Below are positions 19,925-30,475 of a stretch of DNA of 64,000 bases, in pieces; the stretch's first letter is position 1, and every line of letters begins with the position of its first letter. A program made the translations under genes and the position numbers. Origin of the DNA: Anomaloglossus baeobatrachus (lineage: Eukaryota; Chordata; Amphibia; Anura; Aromobatidae); the NCBI RefSeq assembly GCF_048569485.1, contig NC_134354.1, positions 510,566,869 to 510,630,868 of the forward strand. Reading direction: 5' to 3'. The notes under the pieces are model-generated. The model saw only the letters and a list, made by a program, of their open reading frames with translations. It ran no database searches and was not told the origin of the DNA.

Positions 19925-20100
19925 TATACCAGGATGGGAAATATTTACCAGGATGGGCCCAGGGTGAAGACATATATATCAGGATGGGGACCATACAGTG
20001 AGGAAAATAAGTACTAGAAACACAGCAGATTTTGCAATTTTTCCCACCTACAAAGAATGGAACGGTCTGTAATTTTCATTGTAGGTACACTTCAACTGTG

Positions 20101-20152
20101 CCAGACAGAATTCGCCGCCCCCCCCCCCCCCCCCCCAAAAAAAAAAACACAA
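20101..20152. repeat. Poly(C)/poly(A) tract
   Basis: A C run followed by an A run within the left inverted repeat of Tc1 element 2. Confidence 0.85.
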
Positions 20153-20775
20153 AACAAAAAACAGAATCTTTAACTTTTTAAATTAATTTGTATTTTATTG
20201 CATGAAATAAGTGTTTAATCACCTAATAACCAGCGAAAATCACTCACACACCTGTTATTATTTTCTGTAAGAAGCCCTTCCACTGTGCACTCATTACCTG
20301 TATTAATTGTACCTGTTTGAACTTGTTACCTATATAAAAGATCCTTGTCCACACAATCACACTCCAACCTCTCCACCATGGCCAAGACACCAGCTACGAA
20401 AATTGTAGACCTGCACAAGGCTGGGAAGGGCTACAGGCCTATAGGCAAGCAGCTTGGTGAGAAAGCAACAACTGTTGGAGCGATTATTAGAAAATGGAAG
20501 AAACACAAGATGAATATCAATCTTACTCTGGGGTTCCATGCAAGATCTCACCTCATGGGGTAAGGATAATTCTCAGAAAGGTCAGAAATCAGCCCAGAAC
20601 TACATGGGAGAACCTGGTCGATGACCTGAAGAGAGCTGGGACCACAGTCTCAAAGATTACCGCTAGTAACACAGTATGGCATCATGGATTAAAATCCTGC
20701 AGGGCACGCAAGGTCCTACCTGCTCATGCCAGCACATGTCCTTGCCTTTTGAAGTTCGCAAATGACCATCTAGAT

Positions 20776-22000
20776 CAGGGGTGGGGAAACCTCCGGCCAC
20801 AGGCTGTATGTGGCCTGAAATTACTTTTTATGCAGCCCCTGGGCACATTCCTGTGAAGCGCAGTAGTCGAGAGGCAGCCTAAGTTGTTGGCTGCTGACCC
20901 TTTAAACCACAATGTGTGGCCTGTGCCAGCATGCTGAAGATGTACTCTGTGGGCTGGGTAAGCATGAGATGTGCTGCGTTCCCGTCCCACAGAAGAGAAG
21001 CAGCAGGTTTACTGGCCTCCCAGCTGTATGTGCTGTGTGAATCCTGCCTCCCTGCTGTGCATGCCTGCCTGCTGTGAGCCTCCTGCCTCCCTGCTGTACC
21101 TGCCTCCCACTGCTGTGCATGCTCCCACCTGCTGGGAGCCTCCTGATGTATCTGCCTCCTGCTGCTGTGTCTGCCTTCCGCTGCTGTGAGCCTCATGCCT
21201 CCCGGTGGTGTGAGCCTCCTACCTCCCTGCTATACCTGACTCCTGCTGCTGTGCCTCCTGCCTCTCTGCTGTACCTGCCTCCCGTTGCTGTGAGCCTCCT
21301 GCTGTACTTGCCTCCCGCTTCTGTGAGCCTCCTGCCTCCCGCTGTTGTGAGCCTCCTGTCTCCCCACTGTCCATGCCTCCCTGCTGTAAGCCTCCTGACT
21401 CCCTGTTGTGCATGCCTCCCTACTGTGTATGCCTCCCTCTTGTGAGCCTCCTGCTGTACCTGCCTTCTGCTGCTGTGAGCCTCTTGCTGTACCTGCCTCC
21501 CGCAGCTGTGAGTCTCCTTGCCTCCCTGCTGTACCAGCCTCCTGCTGCTGTGAGTGCCTCCAGTGCTGTGTGCCACCCCCAGTGCTGTCTGTGCTCCCTC
21601 AGTCCTGTTCATGTCCCCCAGTCCTGTTTGTGCCCCCAAGTGTTGTCCATGCCACTGCCAGTGCTGTCCGTGCCCTGCCAGTGATGTCTAAGCCCCAACC
21701 CCTCCTGTGATGTATGTATATGGCCCCCAGCCCCTCCTGTGATGTATATGATTTACCAATCTGTTGACTTTGTTCCAGACAGAGACAAACCTGGAAAAAA
21801 AAGTTGTGAGAAGCAACATGATCAATATCACCGAACATCACAGCTGCACCAGAGAGCAGCAACTCTAGCCACCACAGTAGGGGTGAATTGTTTGACCAAA
21901 AATATTAGGGTAATTTTCAAGCTTATAATTTTTTGCAGCACCCTAAGGTTGGTAGCAATTTCCAAATGAGCCCCTGCAGAAAAAAGGTTCCCCACCCCTG
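20776..22000. mobile_element. hAT element (non-autonomous), 1225 bp, in Tc1 element 2
   Basis: The ends are CAGGGGTGGGGAAACCTCCG and AAAAAGGTTCCCCACCCCTG. The 8-bp target duplication ATCTAGAT is perfect (20768-20775 and 22001-22008). The interior is mostly a degenerate CTG/CCTCC-rich array (about 21040-21570, phrases such as GCCTCCTGCTGTACCTGCC). No transposase frame. Confidence 0.95.
21040..21700. repeat. Degenerate tandem array inside the hAT element
   Basis: Imperfect repeats of about 36-45 bp built from GCCTCC, TGCTGTACCTGCC and GCTGTGAGCCTCC. Long open frames on both strands here are composition artefacts. Confidence 0.75.
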
Positions 22001-22674
22001 ATCTAGATGATCCAGAGGAGGCATGTAGTAGGATGAGACCAAAATAGCACTTTTTGTGTATCAACTCCACTCACCGTGTTTGGAGAAAGAAGAAGGATGA
22101 GTACAACCTCAAAACAACTGTCCCACCAACCGTGAAGTATGGGAGTGGAAACATACTTTGGGGGTGCTTTTCTATGAAGGAGACAGGACGAGTGCACCGT
22201 ATTAAAGGGAAGATGAATGGGGTCATATATATCACGAGATTTTGGCCAACAAACTCCTTCCGTCAGTTAGAGCATTGAAGATTGGTCATAGCTGGGTCTT
22301 CCAGCATGACAATGTCTGAAAACACACAGCCAGGGTCAACTAAGGAGTGGCTTCGTAAGAAGCATTTCAAGGTCTTGGAGTGGCCTAGCCAGTCTCCAGC
22401 CCTGAACCCAATAGAAAATCTTTGGAGTGAGCTTAAACTCAATGTTACCCAATTACAGCCCCGAAAACGGAAAGATCTGGAGAAAATCTGTATGGAGAGT
22501 GGGCCAAAATCCCTGCTGCAGTGTGTGCAAACTTGGTCAGGAACTACAGGAAACGTCTGACCCCTGTAATTGCACGCAAAAACGCAAACGTTTCTGTACC
22601 AAATATTGAATTGTATTTCTATTGTATCAAATGCTTATTACAGGCAATAAAATTCAAACTATTTAAAATAAAAA

Positions 22675-22679
<5 letters not shown>

Positions 22680-22725
<46 letters not shown>
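22680..22725. repeat. AT microsatellite
   Basis: A TA run immediately 5' of the Helitron tip, and probably its insertion target. Confidence 0.9.
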
Positions 22726-22728
<3 letters not shown>

Positions 22729-23183
22729 AATATATAAAGCTCAGTGTATGTGTGTATGTCCGCTAAAGGAATCCGCACCGTCGCATGTACAATCACGAAA
22801 TTTTGCACAAACACTCCATGTGACTCAGGGAACGTCATAGACTATGTTTGGGTGGGAAAATTTAACCCCATGCTTTCCAGTTATGCTACAAAATCCCACA
22901 GCCATTAAACTGAATGGAGCCGAGAGCTATAGGCTATAAATAGCAACTATCAGTGGTTGCTATAGGAACAAAATAAACTTCGTATAAGATAGGGTAGACA
23001 GAGAGACAGCCCTGGAAAAGAGAGACAGCCCTGGAAAAGAGACAGCGAGAGACAGACAGACAGATACAGAGATTGAGACAGATAGAAACAGACAAACCAG
23101 GAAAGAGACAGACAGCGACACACCAACAGAGACTGGGAGAGAGACAGTTAATATCCCGGGCAACGCCTGGGTACTACAGCTAG
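22726..23183 (+). mobile_element. Non-autonomous Helitron, 458 bp
   Basis: It starts with TC (TCTAATATATAAAGCTCAGT) and ends with a GC hairpin CCCGGGCAACGCCTGGG followed by ACAGCTAG, the Helitron 3' signature, with no target duplication. The 3' half has a GAGACAGACAG-rich tract. It lies within Tc1 element 2. A second copy on the minus strand spans 35873-38008. Confidence 0.85.
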
Positions 23184-23999
23184 TATATATCTATATCTCA
23201 ATCATACAATGTGATTTTCTGGATTGTTTTTCAGGATTCTGTCCGTCACAGTTGAAGTGTACTTACGAAAAAACGTACAGACCTCTCTATTCTTAGGTGT
23301 GAAAACGTGAAAAATCGGCAGTGTATCAAATACTTATTTTCCTCACTGTACACCAGGATAGGAGATATATACCGGGATGGGTGACATACATACTACGATG
23401 AAGCCTATGATGGTAGGAGATACTGTATATAACAGGATGGGGGACATATATACAAGGATGGGGACATGTATGTCTCCTATCGTGGTTTATCTGAATGGGG
23501 ATCATATATACCAGGATGGGGATATATTTACCAGGATGAGCCCTAGGATGGGGGACATATATGAGGATCGGGACATACATACCAGGATGGGCCCAGGATG
23601 AAGACATATATATACACCAATATGGGGGACATATTTACCAGGAAGTAGTCTAGAATGGGGGACATTATTATATAATGAAGGGGGAGAGGGGCCAACTCAA
23701 ATGTCTTTATAGGATTTAGAAGGCAACATGGGGCCATAAAGCTGACCAACATTTGTAGATGAGGGCGGGGGGCGGGGTTATCCCAGGCCAAAACTTTGCA
23801 TCGAAGCCCATCAGACTAGTAATGTCACTGGGAACAATAGTCACAATATGCTTTTTGTGAGGAAGCTTTAACTGTCTTTATATCAGTATTGGGTGTCACT
23901 ACTGTAGGGGAGAGGGGTGCTGACTGTGACTCATGGCAGGAAAGGTTGGTGACCACTGGCACAGTGATTGGTGTCTGAAGTCACTCTGTACATGCCTCT

Positions 24000-24155
24000 A
24001 ATGACTGAAAGCCAGTGGCTGCCAGGAGGAAATAGTTTCATATTCTCCCTGTAGCCGCACTTTAAGCACTGTAATGTTATTTACCTGCAGATTAATCCTA
24101 TATCAGCAGGTAAATAGCATTTTCCACGGTGACTGGTTACCTTTAAATCTAGTAA
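24000..24155. repeat. Old interspersed repeat relic
   Basis: The phrase GTTTCATATTCTCCCTGTAGC...GGTGACTGGTTACCTTTAAA is related to 26870-26990 (ATTTCATATTCTTCCAGTAGC...AAGGTGACAAGTTCTCCTTAAA). The ends suggest a worn T2-like MITE. Confidence 0.35.
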
Positions 24156-24191
24156 CATTCTTCTTGCAGGTTCTGCATGGAAAAGGTGTGA

Positions 24192-24534
24192 GGCTATGTG
24201 CGCACGTGTGCGCTCTGCACCGCAGACAAAAGGTACGCTTCAGAGCGCAGCTGAAAAGCCCCGTTCTGAAGCGCCTGGTGCCTGCGGAATTAGTGCACTC
24301 TGCATGCTGCCTCTCCCTATAAGCAGCATGCAAAGCACACGAAAGAAGTGACATGTCACTTCTTACAACGCACGCTTCGGGCAGCAGCCGAATCGCTGCG
24401 TTCTAATACGCCATGTGCGCACGTCTCATGCACAATCTTCATAGATTATGCTAGGGACGCAGGACGTATGCAGTTACGCTGCAGTGCAGATCGCAGCGTA
24501 ACTGCATGCAATACGCACATGTGCGCACACAGCC
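24192..24534. mobile_element. Harbinger-type MITE (GGCTATGTGCGCA family)
   Basis: The ends GGCTATGTGCGCACGTGTGC and ATGTGCGCACACAGCC are flanked by TGA and TTA. The body resembles 29313-29656 (CTCTGCACCGCAG, CAGAGCGCAGCTGAAAAGC). It shares its right TTA with the next element. Confidence 0.8.
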
Positions 24535-24537
24535 TTA

Positions 24538-24943
24538 AGGCCCAGTCACACACAACGACTTATCAGCGATCCCGAAAACGATGCGACCTGAAAGGGATCG
24601 CTGGTAAGTTGCTGGGAGGTAGCTGGTGAGATGTCACATAGTCAGACCTTACCAATGATGCAGGAACGATACAGGTCACAGTAGCGACCTGTATAACGAT
24701 CTCAGCAGTCACTGTGACCCTTTCACACAGTGTCCAACACAGCGATGTGTCCTGCCCAGCAGGACATTACCTTTGAAGAAAATGGCCTGGACCATTCTGC
24801 AACGACTAGCAATCTCACAGCAGGGGCCTGATCGCTGGTAGATGTCACACATAACAAGATCGCTAACGGGATCGCAACTGCGTCACGGAAACCGTGACTC
24901 AGCAGCGATCTCGCTAGCGATCTCGTTATGTGTGACGGGGCCT
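24538..24943. mobile_element. Harbinger-type MITE (AGGCCC-GTCACACA family)
   Basis: The left end AGGCCCAGTCACACACAACG and the right end TAACGAG/GTGTGACGGGGCCT region form an inverted repeat. TTA lies on both sides (24535-24537 and 24944-24946). The element at 61210-61375 has the same type of end. Confidence 0.8.
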
Positions 24944-24946
24944 TTA

Positions 24947-25450
24947 GTCAGCATTATGTAAAGTGATCAATCCTTATGCAGATTAGCTGGCCCATCAGCA
25001 ATGTAGAGTGTCAGTCTTTGATTTCTGCTTCAAATCCTCTTATACATGAATGTCAGATGTTTGTAAGAATACCCCTTTACTGCTGGGGATTAGGGGCACA
25101 TACATCTGAAATAGGTATTTTAACAATTTAGTATTGGACATAAACATATAGGAATACATCTGATGCCCAGACATACCACAGCGTTCTGGCATTATGTAGA
25201 GGCAGATTTATTTAATATCTAATCTACCATAAGAGGCTGCTATCTATTAGCTGAATACATATTAATCATGTTAATTCCATTGTTGTAAGCTTAACGTATA
25301 TATTAGGGTGTTCTCCAAATAAAGTATACATGTTAACCAACTAATAATGAGACTCTAATCATACCGGACTGGACACAGATGCATCACAACATACCGAACT
25401 CTATATTTTCTAGCAGTATTACTTTCTGTACCATTGTGTAGACACGCTAA
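24947..25450. other. No gene recognised; downstream of FAM172B
   Basis: AT-rich sequence 3' of the minus-strand FAM172B frame, so part of it is probably its 3'UTR. I did not find a convincing poly(A) signal. Confidence 0.35.
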
Positions 25451-26518
25451 TTACATTGTCTTCCTAACAGAACTTCTCGTTACCATTGTGCGTACCGGAA
25501 GAACTAAAGATCGACGACTCTTTGTAGATCTGCTAAGAAATCGGAAAATAGACTGAAGAGCAAATGAAGGTGCAAGATCACATTTTTCCGTTCCAGCCGA
25601 TACCTTGAAACAATCTTGTTTTCTTAAAGACCCAGTAGGTCTGTCTAGAGGCTTGGCACTCAGTACCCAGCTTCTGCAGTGTGAGCGTATCCAAGTCTCT
25701 ATTTCTGGGTCAGTTTGTGCCTGATGCTGAGCATGATGTCTGGAATCTATGAAAGCCACAGCAGTCACTTTACTCATGACTTCTTGGCTTTTCTTACAAA
25801 GCAAATCCAGAAACACTAGGCCTCCATACCCATGTGCAATAATTGACACATTCTTAGCTGCACTCCTCGAGATAAAGTGATCCCAGATATAGGTGGTGTG
25901 TTCTTCTGGAGAACTACAACCTCTTTTAGGGAGAGCATGTTTATTATCTCTAGATACATTACATTCATCCCTGTTTTCTACAGAGACAGCGTCATCTTCT
26001 CTTTTGACCAGAACTTGGGTCTCTTCCTTCATCTCCACAAAATTGTCATTGGGGTTGAGAACAATTACTGAGCTATTGTCTCTTAAAGCAGAGGTAATAT
26101 ATGGGATCTGGGTTCCTCTGTCTAGAGAATGATGGACTATGACTTTTTGGCTCCACTGGCCAGCTCGGATTACCCCTTTATCTTGAAGAAGTACAAACAA
26201 GTTGTTCTGCTTACTCAATGGTTCCTTACTCATGAAGAAGAATGACTTTGGTTCTTCATCGCTGGCATCAATAGGAATGGTAATTCTGTCAAAGTTGAGC
26301 TGTTTCTCAAGTAGTCCATATACATGAAGAGTGATCATATCACCAAGCATTTTGTAACGTTTGTGATTTCTTTCATGTTCATTTTTGTAGTAATTGTAGA
26401 CAAATGGTTCTTTGGTGACTGAATGCCTCAACTCTCCACGCTCATTGAAAGAGAACTGCAAGTCTTCCAGGCTAAAAGGAATTTGAAGACTTGAAGTGAC
26501 ACTACTCAGTCCTTCCAT
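25451..26518 (-). CDS. FAM172B: FAM172/ARB2 family protein, single exon, probably FAM172B
   Basis: 355 codons on the minus strand. The first ATG is at 26518. An upstream in-frame extension begins only with GTG and meets a TAA soon after, so ATG 26518 is chosen. The product matches FAM172A (ARB2A) along its length: FSFNERGELRH, EPFVYNY, IPIDASDEEPKSFFFMS, RAGQWSQKVIV, GTQIPYI, VIVLNPNDN, SPEEHTTYIWDHFI, VTAVAFIDSRHHAQHQ and KVSAGTEKCDL. This is the Arb2 domain, an alpha/beta-hydrolase-like fold. FAM172A is linked to Argonaute-2 transport and splicing control. Two features differ from FAM172A as I remember it: the nucleophile elbow AHSYGG reads AHGYGG (Gly near residue 230), and the HGSG strand-end motif reads QDKG. 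The FAM172A C-terminal HEEL retention-like signal is absent; the tail is basic. FAM172A is multi-exon, so this intronless gene is probably an old retrogene. Long intact frame; likely functional but unlikely to be hydrolytic. Confidence 0.75.
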   Translation of the reverse strand: MEGLSSVTSSLQIPFSLEDLQFSFNERGELRHSVTKEPFVYNYYKNEHERNHKRYKMLGDMITLHVYGLLEKQLNFDRITIPIDASDEEPKSFFFMSKEPLSKQNNLFVLLQDKGVIRAGQWSQKVIVHHSLDRGTQIPYITSALRDNSSVIVLNPNDNFVEMKEETQVLVKREDDAVSVENRDECNVSRDNKHALPKRGCSSPEEHTTYIWDHFISRSAAKNVSIIAHGYGGLVFLDLLCKKSQEVMSKVTAVAFIDSRHHAQHQAQTDPEIETWIRSHCRSWVLSAKPLDRPTGSLRKQDCFKVSAGTEKCDLAPSFALQSIFRFLSRSTKSRRSLVLPVRTMVTRSSVRKTM

Positions 26519-27447
26519 TGTGTCTAAGTAAAGAGAGAGATAATTCACATGCGTTAGGAATTTGTCTTCTTAATACTGCCTAGCCGTCTTTCTGAAAGTG
26601 TGGATACCAGGAGACAAAAACTAAATTACCTCCCAGAAGCTGCCAGCTTTCAGTCATAGGGGCAGTGCAGCAATTACAGTCATCCCTTACTGCACCACTC
26701 ACTATAGTGGAAGCGCAGCTCTTAGCATGCCTCCGCACTATGATTGACAGCTCGCTCTGCACAGATCCATTGCAGAGCCAGCTGTCAAAGTGCAGGGGCA
26801 AGCTTACAACCGCCATTCACAATAGAGTGATAGCTGACTGTAGCCACTTCATGCATGCTCTCATAATTAAAGCCAGCTTTCCAGGAAAGATAGAATTTCA
26901 TATTCTTCCAGTAGCCACACTATTAGTAAGGCCGGGCAACCACTATTTACCTTCACATTAATAAGGTGACAAGTTCTCCTTAAAAATGAGGATATTTGTT
27001 GAGAAATCAAAGCACTGAAATCATATGCAAATTAGGTTAGAAGTGCACTGTTAAGAGTACAAATATGGACACTCCTAATGCACTTGTTGCGAATTTGCAA
27101 ACAATTTTAAGGCACGATTAATTGCACTGGGGCAATGGATTTATATTATATATATTAAAAAAAAGTATTTGGATTGGTAAACAAGAATCTATACAGAGAA
27201 ACCAAAAGTAAAATCCTCCTGACAGGTTCCTTTTAATGTACATCAGTATTTTCCACACAACTCTCAGGTACAAGTGTCATAATATTGTACAGTATTTGGC
27301 ATTACAGACCAGAATAGAACATGTAATTGCAGACCGCATCTACTCTCACCTGCGATGCAGGCTGGTTGATTTTTGCATCATCTGTCTGAACCCTGCCTTA
27401 TTTTGGATACATTACACATTAATCCTGCGCTGCAAGATAGTCACTAA
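26519..27447. other. No gene recognised; worn repeats
   Basis: 5' of FAM172B. The part at 26640-26990 looks like a decayed interspersed repeat (GACAGCTCGCTCTGCACAG, CCAGTAGCCACACTATTAG). The rest is AT-rich. Confidence 0.35.
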
Positions 27448-27645
27448 GGTCGGAGTCACACTTACAATGCGAGACTCTCACGAGATACGCGCATCACCCG
27501 TCACGGCCGCACAGTTTCCTGACAGGAGCGGGTCGGCTGCATGTATTTCTATGCAGCTGAGACGCTCCTGTCCGAAGAGCATCAGGCCATGCCGGGTGAT
27601 GCAATGCGAGACTCTCGCGAGATACGCGCAAGTGTGACTCCGGCC
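27448..27645. mobile_element. Harbinger-type MITE, 198 bp
   Basis: TAA at 27445-27447 and 27646-27648. The ends GGTCGGAGTCACACTTAC and GTGTGACTCCGGCC are followed inward by inverted GCGAGACTCTC(A/G)CGAGATACGCG. Confidence 0.8.
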
Positions 27646-27760
27646 TAAGGGTTGTGGCTGATAACCAGATCATTAAGATAAGGGTGTAACCAGTGATTCG
27701 AAAAGCAGCAAAAAGAGGACTAAATATCCTCCACAATTTAGAATACTCACAGCAGGATAA

Positions 27761-28436
27761 GGCTATGTTCACATTTCCGTTTTTTTGCATCAGTCACCTG
27801 CATTGCTTAACGCTTGTGACTGATGCGTTGTACAAAAAAGAAAGCGGATTCCATTGAGAGAGAGAGAGAACGATCAGCTGATCGCTCTGAAAAGCCACCC
27901 GCTGGGAGTTCAGCTGATCACTCTCAAAAACCGATCAGCCGATCGCAATGAAAAGCCGGCCGCCGGGTGATCAGCTGATCGCCCTCGAAAGCCGGCCGCC
28001 GGGCGATCAATTCAGTTTAAAAACTGCGTGGGGGGGAGAGAGAGAGGGAGGAACTGATTTCGGACGTTTTGCTGGACATGCTGTGCATGCTCAGTAAAAC
28101 GTGATGATTCCTGCACTGGAATCCGTTGCGTGACACAGGATAACGGAATCCTGCACCATAGACTTAGATTATGCCTCCTGACGGATTCCAACGGAATTCT
28201 GCGGGGTGCGTTTTTTTTGCCGCAACAAAAAACGTTGCATGCTGCGTCCCTCCCACCAAACGGTCAGTCAGTAAACGACTGTTGTGCCGCGTGGCGGATG
28301 GAACGCATTGCCATCAGTCACAATCCGCCGCTCATACAGGTTTATGGGAAACAACGGAATCCGCCAAACAGATTGCGTTGTTTATCAGAGCGGCGGATTG
28401 TGACTGATCCTAAACAATGGAAATGTGAACATAGCC
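27761..28436. mobile_element. Harbinger-type MITE (GGCTATGTTCACATTTCC family)
   Basis: The ends GGCTATGTTCACATTTCCG and GGAAATGTGAACATAGCC have flanks TAA and TTA. The interior has a repeated CGATCAGC(T/C)GATCG motif (27870-28010) and a palindromic right half. Confidence 0.8.
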
Positions 28437-28860
28437 TTAAGCAGTGGTGAACTGCCTAGGCCAAGAAAAACTAATGCACTAAGATGGTGCAGCCAAACTC
28501 CCAATAGATGGAGGTATCACAGGTGCAAGAGGAGCAAATCACTCACACAACTCCAGAATATGGAGGGGCTGATCGCTGGATGGTAAAATTGCACACTAGT
28601 GGCTTGCATAGGGCTCCGTTCACACTTACAGGCGCATAGTAACCCAGTCAGCAGCCTATTACATGTCCATACTCTTCAATCAGGCGGGCTGGCTGGTGCT
28701 AGGTGCACCATATAGGGACAGAGTCTCCAATATGCACCCCGTATAAAATGTCCTGTGCAGAAAAAGATATACACAATATCTCAGATACGATTAGTTTTAT
28801 CTTTCTGGATGTGTTGGCAGTTTTTGTACTCCAATCTATTTACTCTGGTACTCGGCCTTA
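28437..28860. other. No gene recognised
   Basis: Intergenic sequence between two MITEs; nothing identifiable. Confidence 0.35.
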
Positions 28861-29679
28861 GGCTGGGGCCACACGGGGATTACTGCGATCCCCTAGCATG
28901 ACACTCGTCTCGCGCTGGCAGTACAACAGAGCCGAGTGTCATGCGAATGTCCCGGCTACTGAGGTCCGACTGTGCGAGCGGACCTCAGCTGCGAGGGGCA
29001 GGCCAGTGCTGAGAAGGGGTGGGCCGGCACGGAGGAGGGGAGGGAGGGATTTCTCTCCATCTCTCCTGCGTAGCCGGCTATTGCGATTCTCGCTCTGCAC
29101 GTGTGGTATACCGGTGTACCGCGATTTTTCTCTCGCCCCATTCACTTGAATGGGTGCGAGAGAAAGTCTCACATTACAATGGCAGCATGCTGTGATTGTT
29201 TTCTCGGTCCGATTAGGGCCGAGAAAATAATCGCTCATGTGTGCTGACACACAGGCTAGAATTGGTCCGAGTGGAATGCAATGTTTTATTGCACTCCACT
29301 CGCACCGATTTTGGCTATGTGCCCACGTGTGCGCTCTGCACCGCAGCATACAAGGTCCGCTTCAGAGCGCAGCTGAAAAGCTCCGTTCTGAAGCACCTGG
29401 TGCCTGCAGGATTCGTGCGCGCTGAATACTGCCTCTCCCTATAGACAGCATGCAGAGTGCATGAAAGAAATGACATTTCACTTCTTAGAACGCAGCGCTT
29501 CGGCAGCAGCCGAATCGCTGCGTTCTAATACGCCAAGTGGGCATGGGTTAGGCACAATCTTCATAGATTGTGCTGGGGACGCAGGATGCATGCAGTTACA
29601 CTGCAGTGCAGAACGCAGGGTAACTGCATGAAAATACGCCACGTGGGCACAAAGCCTTTCTTGTCGTGTGGCTTAGGCC
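28861..29679. mobile_element. Harbinger-type MITE (GGCTGGGGCCACACGG family), split
   Basis: TTA at 28858-28860 and 29680-29682. The left end GGCTGGGGCCACACGG pairs with the right end CGTGTGGCTTAGGCC. It is interrupted by the 344-bp MITE at 29313-29656. Own sequence is about 475 bp. Confidence 0.65.
29313..29656. mobile_element. Harbinger-type MITE nested in another MITE
   Basis: The ends GGCTATGTGCCCACGTGTGC and CCACGTGGGCACAAAGCC carry a perfect TTT duplication (29310-29312 and 29657-29659). The interior matches the 24192 element. Confidence 0.8.
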
Positions 29680-29768
29680 TTATCATCAGTGCATCATTAC
29701 TGTGCAGCAGACATGTCATGCTCCTAGATTCCTCTTTCTTCCTTCTATAATGTTATTTACATAACTAA

Positions 29769-30427
29769 GGCTGCTTTCACACTACGTCTTTTTAACATGC
29801 GTCCTGAACGTTTTTTTAACGCAGAAACGGATCCAGTGCAAATGCGTTTTCATTTCAATGCATTTGCAATGGACTCGCGTTAACATGCGTTCACCTGCGT
29901 TTGCATGCGTTATAGTGAGGATCCAGCGACTTGCAGTTTTTTAACATCTTTCAAAAACGTCTCTCTCTCTCCTACATCTCTGTCTCTCTCCTCCTCTCTC
30001 TCTGTCTCTCCCCCTCCCTCTCCCCCACCTGAGAGCTGCGGACACTCGTAACCAAGGTAAATATCGGGTAACCACTTATCTTAGTTACCCGATGTTTACG
30101 TTGGTAACGTGTGCAGGGAGCCCGGCTCCTAGCAGCTGCAGACGCTTGTAACCAAAGTAAATATTGGGTATCCAAGCAAGTATACCCGATGTTTACCTTG
30201 GTTACGAGCCTCGCAGCTGTCAGATGCCGGCTCCCAGTCTGGCACGTTTAGTTCCCCTCACTCCTGATCACATGACTCCAATGCCCGCCCCTAAACATCC
30301 AGTGACAGGATCCTGCAAAATAAAAGACATGCGTTTGCATGCATTTTTTGCTGTAAAAGCAGGATCCGCTTTTGCAGCAAAAAAACGTTCAGGACGCATG
30401 TTAAAAAGACGTAGTGTGAAAGCAGCC
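29769..30427. mobile_element. Harbinger-type MITE, 659 bp, with near-perfect 40-bp ends
   Basis: TAA at 29766-29768 and 30428-30430. The ends GGCTGCTTTCACACTACGTC and the complement extend through TTTTTAACATGCGTCCTGAA. The interior has a CTCTCTCTC tract and a repeated TAACCAAGGTAAATATCGGG-like phrase. It lies next to DIRS element B. Confidence 0.85.
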
Positions 30428-30475
30428 TAATACTTATTTCTAAAATATTCAGACAGAAAACATGAAAGGGAAAAA

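Larger units (their letters stand above)
20378..22600 (+). pseudogene. Tc1 transposase 2, split by a hAT insertion
   Basis: The N-terminus [20 protein letters not shown] starts at 20378 and carries the helix-turn-helix ([20 protein letters not shown]). The second DNA-binding part follows in another frame ([20 protein letters not shown]). The frame is cut after KFANDHLD at about 20775 by the hAT element and resumes after 22008 with DPEEA. Later blocks are [25 protein letters not shown] and the Glu block [15 protein letters not shown]. The second catalytic Asp region ([13 protein letters not shown]) is altered. Several frameshifts are present; it is dead. Confidence 0.85.
19996..23348 (+). mobile_element. 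Tc1-type transposon 2, interrupted by a hAT and a Helitron
   Basis: Flanked by TA. The left end CAGTGAGGAAAATAAGTA matches the complement of the right end TACTTATTTTCCTCACTG. Inverted similarity extends about 200 bp (GTACACTTCAACTGTG and complement). Without the 1.2-kb hAT (20776-22000) and 0.46-kb Helitron (22726-23183) the element would be about 1.6 kb, normal for Tc1. Confidence 0.9.
17639..23962. mobile_element. Old hAT-like element carrying a satellite and nested insertions
   Basis: The left tip CAGGATTCCCCAACCTGTGG and the right tip AAAGGTTGGTGACCACTG form a hAT-type inverted end. The flanks GTCTAGTG and GCACAGTG agree at 5 of 8 bases, so the duplication is worn. The body outside the insertions holds a degenerate array of CCAGGATGGGGACATATATA-like units (18185-18329, 19925-19995, 23349-23660). 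Two Tc1 elements are inserted in that array. The 3' module at about 23630-23715 (ATAATGAAGGGGGAG) is shared with the hAT at 36192. No transposase is recognised. Confidence 0.55.

Noticed and set aside
21040-21700. Several 70-150 aa Cys/Pro/Leu-rich frames
   Set aside because: By-products of the CTG/CCTCC array inside a hAT element.
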